From Pyxicephalus adspersus (taxonomy: Eukaryota > Chordata > Amphibia > Anura > Pyxicephalidae), in assembly GCF_032062135.1 (NCBI RefSeq), contig NC_092861.1, positions 64,558,978-64,622,977 of the forward strand: 64,000 nt of DNA, given 5' to 3'. The position numbers and the translations under genes are program-made. The notes beneath the pieces are model-generated. The model did not search any database, was not told where the DNA came from, and worked only from the letters and a program-made list of their open reading frames with translations. The first letter of the stretch is position 1, and the number at the start of each line of letters is the position of its first letter. Below are positions 57,877-64,000 of the stretch, piece by piece.

Positions 57877-58098
57877 GGGTCAGATTTAATAAAGCTCTCC
57901 AAGGCTGGAGAAAATACACTTTCAGCAGAGAAGCTGGGTGATCTAGCAAACCTGGAATGGATTCCATCAAAATCATTTGTTGTTTGCTAGCAAATGTTTT
58001 AACCCTGGACCAGATCCATTCCAGGTTTGCTGGATCACCCAGCTTCAATTATGAAATTTTATCCTCTCCAGCCTTGGAGAGCTTTAATAAACGAGGCC
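57877..58098. mobile_element. Palindromic fold-back MITE, copy 7
   Basis: Left taataaagctctccaaggct, right ccttggagagctttaataaa. About 284 bp from copy 6. Good mirror symmetry through most of its 222 bp. Confidence 0.8.
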
Positions 58099-58549
58099 TA
58101 TTAAGTCGGGATTTGTAAATAAACTTACAGATTTTACAGAAATAGGAATAATCTTCAGGAAAGGTTTAAATATGGCAGGTTCATAAAAGGTTCTGCACAG
58201 GCATTATATCAGTATATCAACCAGCCCCTATTACATGGCACCACAACATTCATTATTCCCCATGACCCATTACAACTTAATGAATTAGTGCATGGATCCA
58301 CAGACCCCATGTTTGAATGCATCATCCCCAAAAACATATTTAAATTTAAACATGTATCTTAAGTTTTCACAGGTTAGCCCTTCAATTACCTTCAAATAGA
58401 AGTAAAATAGGGTAATTTTAGAAACACTGGCAGCTTGTTCTTGTTCTATGGTAACGCTTTCTCTCCAGAAGAAAGAGGAAATCTCCCTAATGGAGCCCTG
58501 GACAGCAGTAAAAACCTCACAGGTGTCCTAACCCTTCCCCTCTCTAAAA

Positions 58550-59622
58550 CAGGGGTAGGAAACCCGCGGCTCTTTAGCCTCCTTGTTGTGGTTCCCTTCG
58601 ACCTTGACAAAAGAAAAGAACAAAAAAAAAGAATAATGCTTATTTACCATGGCCAGCGTTGACACTTCTGCCGATGGGGTGAGGGGACACTCCCTCTCCA
58701 CCATATGCATTGCAGAGGAAAAGAATTTCCATTCAGGGGCATCCCTGGTTTGGGGCGGAGCCATAAGCGTGGGTCTCAAGAGAATCCCTCGCTGATACGG
58801 GTCCCGTGTCCCACGTGTTCCCGGGTAAGCATCAAAGAAACATCAAGGTGCATCATAGCGCCACATGGGACTAGATGCACTTAAGGGCAATTGCTCATTG
58901 AGTGAAGTCGCACGGCTCTTAAACTAACAGAGAACCAGGAGCTCATGAAGGGATCAAACATTTTAAAAGTAGTTTTTCAACATTATAATGCATTAATTGA
59001 TTTTTTGAATATCTTTAGGTATAGAGGTATTTGATCATGCGCTCTAATTTAATTCTTTAATATCTGAATTTGATTATATATCCTCATTCATTTTTTTTTA
59101 ATTAGCCATTATGGATTTTTCAGTTATATATCAACTAATCATATATTAATCACCTGATCAATTATGCATTGATCTTGGGATAATGAATTATGATAAACAT
59201 ACATTGAAATAAATAAGTATATTATCATATGAATTGGATTAGATTGATCATGATCACAGTGAATTTAAATAAAATAATTGATAATAAAATAGGAAAATAT
59301 GAACTATCCAACTTAAGTAATGCTCCACATTATTCTTGCATTCAATCAAAACCATTGTTTTCTTTCTTTAAATGCTTTCCAAATTTAGAAAGCATTTAAA
59401 GATTTTTCAAATTGTCTACTTTGTCTACAGGACTCAAAAAGACCTGCTTAGCTCAGTGTTTAATTTATTTCAAAGTAGGCCTAAACTTGAATACTGCACT
59501 TCTGTTTGTTATATTCTGTTTTTGTTTATAAACTGTGTTATGTTTTGCAGCTCCAGACTATTTTTCTTTAGTGGAAGAGGGGGCAAAATGGCTCTTATGA
59601 TAGTAAAGGTTGCCGACCCCTG
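58550..59622. mobile_element. Non-autonomous hAT element, about 1.07 kb, with target duplication
   Basis: Ends CAGGGGTaggaaacc and ggttgccgACCCCTG; flanked by 8-bp ctctaaaa (58542-58549) and gtctaaaa (59623-59630), one mismatch. The interior is AT-rich without a transposase frame, so it depends on an enzyme supplied elsewhere. Confidence 0.8.
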
Positions 59623-61770
59623 GTCTAAAATCAAACAAAGCTTGACTGTAGATATACGAGTGCCAGTTTGTGGACTAACTGGTCACAGCCTTATGCAGTC
59701 CTTACAAAGTCTGCAAAGAATTTCCATACCCGGTAGTCAAACACTGATATAGAAATGCAACAAAATATAGTTATCTTTCAAATTTTTGTTCCAATAATGC
59801 TATTTGTGTAAAAACTAATTTTACTCTCTCAGATCCTCAGACAGAATTCATATCTAAGAGGTGAAAGCAGAACTGTGGATGTAACAGGTTACACACTGGA
59901 AGAACCCACTCAATTAGCTCATCTTATCTAATTACCTAGATTGTCTTATTACCTGCAGCAACAGTAGAATAGGGGTGTCTGGCTCTGATGTAAAAAATTC
60001 ACTTTAAGTCTACCAATTCTACTTGTTGTTATTGATCAATGTTTTGATTACCGGCATTATGTTCCCTGCTCATCCTATCACTCTTTATCATATAGGCATC
60101 TCAGCAAATCAGTCAGTTTCTGTTGTCACCTAACCCTTTTTCTAACTTGGTAACTCCTCCAACACCTTTCCTGCTCTCAGCACATGGTTTGTGATCTGTG
60201 GTTTGTAACCTCTCGGTTGGAGGTCCAAGTGGTGGCCTCCATATTCTTCTTTTTTAAAAGGATAATTTAAGTAACTTTATAATTTTTCTATTATAAGACG
60301 GTAGATGGAAATGATGGAGGCAAGGTTGTTTAGGATGCTTGGGGGCCCCATTGGTTTCAGACTGTCAGCTGGTCCCTTTCTTTTTGGCTCAGTCTATTCT
60401 CAAATAGTTATTAGCTGCCAGTTTTTAACACTGCAAAACACTTGAGTTTAAAAAAATTAAAAAGAATTTTAATGACCACACATTTATGTTTTAATTTCAT
60501 AACGACTGAAATTGACTATCTTCTACACGTTAAAATAACAACAGAGATGAAATAAGGCGTGCTGCTGTAAATAGAAAGCAGTCAAGGGGTAATCTTTTCA
60601 TTTATAACCAGAAAGCTCAAATAGACTGGTTACTTCCCTTGGTTTTGTTTTAGCTTCATACAAATTTAGGCATGCCAGACACATATTATTATTCTATAAA
60701 ATATTACTTACAATACATACAAGACACATGTAGAGAAATAACTAATGTTCATGAACAGAATGTTATGTGTACTGCTATGAGATTGTGTAGTAAATCAGGA
60801 CTTTCATGGCTTGCAGTCTCTTTAGTCTTGTGCCAGCATTACGCATAGATCTGATCTTTTACCAAAGGGTAATATATTACACATCAAACCGAGGCAGTAA
60901 TTGTTTTATTCATGTATTTAGTGTACATTGGAGTTCTTTGTTATAGCCCCACACCCAGAATTAGTTCATCAACCTTTGTCTCCTTTACATCAAAAGAGAT
61001 TATACAAAAAAGGTCTTCATTCTCTAACTTCTGCTTTATACTGAATGTACAACTCTATAGCTGTAGAAGAAGAAATGTTTTAAATGAGAGATGTGTATCA
61101 TATACAATAAATCTTAAAAACAAGTATTCATTGTCACAGAGCGGTGTTTCTCTAACCACAAGCAGAACAAGGCAACAAAGCCACTACCTAGGACACAATG
61201 GGTTTCTGATCTCTCTGTCTGTAGAAAGTGTAATCACTTTGTCATGCAAGCAGTACTGATGTCCCCACTCTGAGACTGGATTCACTGTCAGCCACTTAAG
61301 GATAGATGTTCAGATTCCACATATTTGGTAATTTAGATTTTTTTTTAGAGATTCATCAATACCCCAAAATGTCCTGTTGTAAAAGTACTATGCAAACTAT
61401 GTAGTAACATTTGCACTGAAACCCAGTGCATGTGTCTGGGCACCCCAAGACTTTGCTGAATAAGAATAATCAATGTAGTGTCTATGTAGTTGTCTATTCT
61501 AATCCAATTAATACAGACCAGCCTTGGAGGTGAATTACTCCAATTAGTAATTTGTAGTTTGAAAACAGTAAATGTCTAAACACAATTGATGCTAACTAAC
61601 ATACCACGTTTCATCTCATAAATCATGTGTGAATAAAATCTAGACTTTAGCATGTAAAAATTTCAGGGAAAACAAAAAATAAATAAGGCTGATAGAGAAT
61701 CTTGACATCAAATTCATAAGGGGAGGGACCACACTTTAGCTTTATAGCAAAATAAATACTGTATATTAGC

Positions 61771-61860
61771 TGTCGCCAACCGTTTGGACCTCACAGACCA
61801 CTAATTCGTAATTTTAAATCCCGCAGACCATTCATGTGAATTTTTTTAAAGAGACATTAA
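61771..61860. mobile_element. Possible hAT end fragment
   Basis: The stretch gtcgccaaccgtttggacct followed by cacagaccactaatt resembles the subterminal sequence of hAT elements. I could not find the partner end or a target duplication. Confidence 0.35.
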
Positions 61861-62667
61861 TTTGTAAAATAATGATCATCCTAATGGTGCCTAACTAGAA
61901 CTGTTATTAGCTGGTAATGGTGGAAACAATACTGAAGCCTATGGCTCGGCAATGGTTGCCTCATTCAACTCAACACTACACTGACGTCACATTGCGCCTC
62001 AAACAATGAACAGGTACCCTACAAATGCAGATAGACAGAGCAAGGGGGTCATCACCAACCCTAAACTCTGCAACAAAAACAAATGTAAAAGAATGAAAAA
62101 TGATTCTGGGAAATAAGTGCAAGAAACAGTTAGCTACAAATGCACACCCAGCAAACACTGCAACTGTGCTAAAGCAGAAAATATTAAACCATACTAATAC
62201 CAAAAGCCCACCTTGAGTTAGGTACCCTCTGCAAAGCCACTGGCAATCTCTGGACCTTTTAACCACTAATATCAGCAAGTTTACACTGATTTGCAGGCCT
62301 TCTGCTGCTAGAAACTGGGCACTCAGAACCTAAGCACTAGACTGTAATATGATGCAGGTGATTTGTCACATGTCGCTCTATAGACGGTATACCTATACAG
62401 CAGTTACAGTGACTGGCAGTAAAAATAATTCATACTTCCCAACTGTCCAAATTCTGAAGGACTGTCCGAAGTTTAAAATAGAACCCCAGTAACCCGCAAT
62501 TTTTTTTGTTTCCAGTAGCCAAGTGGTGAAACATTTGATACTGTGCTTGGTTATGTGGAGAGTAATCCTATTGCAATACAGACTCTACTTAGTCTTAGCA
62601 GAGAGGAAGGGCAGAGCGGCAATTAGGGAAAGATTTCAGAAAACAGTTTAGTTTTTTCTACTGATTA

Positions 62668-63092
62668 CTGGGGGTCTGTTACTGATGTCTGTACTGTGTG
62701 GTCTGTCACTAAGGTCTGGTCCTGGGGGTCCGTCACTAAGGGTTCTACTACTTGGATGACAAGTATGACAAGGGGTCTATTTTTTAGGGTCTAATGGGTT
62801 CTGTTATTGAGGTTTATACTGAGGGTCTGTCATTGAGGGCCTATCAATGACGTGTGCACTAAGGGTCTGCCACGGAGGTCTGCATTAGGGGTCTGTTACT
62901 AAGGTCTGGACTAGGTTATATACTGGGAGTCTGCACTAGGGGTCTGTTAGTGAGGTTTGCAATAATAAGTCTGTAACTGAGTCCTGCCCTGGGTGCCCGG
63001 TGTCTCTGACTGTAAACGTCTGATCACGTCTACAAGAAGCAAACTAAAGTCTGCACTGGGGGTTGATTATTGGTATGGGGTCTGTCACTGAT
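62668..63092. repeat. Degenerate minisatellite (gggtctgt-cactaaggtctg)
   Basis: Many imperfect units built from ggtctgtcact and aggtctgcact, about 20-30 bp each, spread over 425 bp. No coding frame. Confidence 0.65.
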
Positions 63093-63858
63093 ATCGTTCC
63101 TCAAAGACTGTAGCAGACATGTGATTCAGATACAGAGCAAAGACTCAGACTCCAATTGTGCCCCTTAACACCCAGCTCAATATTCAGTGCTATTAATCCA
63201 CACCCACATTGTGTCACAGCATGGTTAATAAAGGCCCTGGAAACTGCCGAATGCAAGGCGAGAGGGATTTAAATGGAATCTGGTTGTTTGCAGCAGAATC
63301 CAGCGAAAACTTCATATAGACTGTGCTTTCTATATGTAATGTGTCCTCTCCTTCCACCACCAATGCATCTAAATCTGGAAGCCAGGTTTAAATCTAATTT
63401 CTGGCTGGGGTATATCACAAAAAAATGTTGAAAAGTGTGTGTTGAATGGACTGCTGCACCACGCAATTGTATGCATGAAAAACCTGCCGGAGACAGGCTG
63501 TACTTCCTGCAAACATCTCATGCTTAGTTTTGAGTAGAGTGTACCTTTAATAGTAAGATATAATATTTCACACAATCACCCACTAGCACATAACAATTTG
63601 CTTAAAAAACACACTATAAAAAAACAGTGAAAGTTTTAACCACAAATGGTGTGGATACAATTTTCACTAACTAGCCCAGGGCAAGATGAACATAACATGT
63701 GCAGATAGTCACTCATACTTTTTTTTTTGACAGTTTGGGGCATGCTTACATATCCAAACTGTTACCTCACACGAGGGCCAAAGTCAAGAAATATTATTCC
63801 AGTGGAAAAAAAAAATCTTTCAAAAATTTCACCTGCAGCAACAAATTTACAGCACATA

Positions 63859-63907
<49 letters not shown>
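63859..63907. repeat. (GT)n/(AT)n microsatellite
   Basis: tgtgtgtgtatat leading into about 40 bp of TA repeats near the window end. Confidence 0.95.
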
Positions 63908-63915
<8 letters not shown>

Positions 63916-64000
63916 ATGAATCTGACACCTCCTTACACCATGTGAACACATTCATATTCTATTTAAAACACCAGAACACTTTGCACATTGAATATCAAGA

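Larger units (their letters stand above)
52217..64000. other. Long upstream DST intron (partial)
   Basis: About 11.8 kb with TTAA element, MITE copies 6 and 7, the 1.07-kb hAT element, a possible hAT end, a minisatellite and a microsatellite. I found no CH1 or CH2 exon on either strand. Confidence 0.65.

Noticed and set aside
63727..63945. 72-residue plus-strand ORF near the window end
   Set aside because: Half of it translates an (AT)n microsatellite as Ile-Tyr repeats.
1..64000. CRISPR arrays, operons, bacterial RNA genes, tRNAs
   Set aside because: The DNA is an intron-rich vertebrate gene; I saw no regularly spaced identical repeats and no convincing tRNA or rRNA sequence.

Overview
The window is vertebrate genomic DNA carrying most of one gene on the minus strand: DST (dystonin, also called BPAG1 or bullous pemphigoid antigen 1), a giant plakin/spectraplakin cytolinker. 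The coding segments match the DST family in order and reading phase, and all have GT/AG borders. The repeats (SINE-like copies with AAT tails whose core reads 'tatatagcgccaacatatta', fold-back elements, hAT and TTAA-type elements, and a 'cctgaagaagc...aaacgtgtcggga' block) suggest an anuran amphibian. I cannot name the species. Layout, read in the direction of transcription (high to low coordinates): 52217-64000 is an upstream intron with mobile elements and no exon I recognise. 49568-52216 holds five exons for the end of the second actin-binding CH domain and the start of the plakin domain. At 46926-47086 is an alternative first exon with its own ATG, the N-terminus of the epithelial isoform BPAG1e. 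41580-46694 carries plakin-domain exons. 36641-39568 and 34350-36266 are the two large BPAG1e-specific exons (coiled-coil rod, then plectin-repeat tail with stop codon). 27361-32841 returns to the long isoforms. 22059-26648 is one 4.6-kb exon (plectin repeats plus an acidic serine-rich linker) typical of the muscle form BPAG1-b; its flanking phases allow in-frame skipping, as in the neuronal form BPAG1-a. 1066-21518 holds 18 exons of the spectrin-repeat rod. The EF-hand and GAS2 microtubule-binding end lies beyond coordinate 1. How it works together: one locus makes several linkers by choice of first exon, terminal exon and the giant cassette. Long forms join actin to microtubules. BPAG1e, whose start and stop both lie here, anchors keratin filaments to hemidesmosomes. 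The most striking anomaly is between 45349 and 44546. Only 802 bp separate two exons that in known DST genes are far apart, and their phases do not fit (0 against 2). The SH3-containing middle of the plakin domain, roughly 450-500 residues by family comparison, is missing. A palindromic mobile element sits in that interval, so either an assembly misjoin or a real deletion must be considered. Non-coding DNA is dominated by introns with at least seven copies of a roughly 160-230-bp palindromic element, two related TTAA-flanked elements, two hAT-type elements with visible 8-bp target duplications, a probable solo LTR, and simple repeats.
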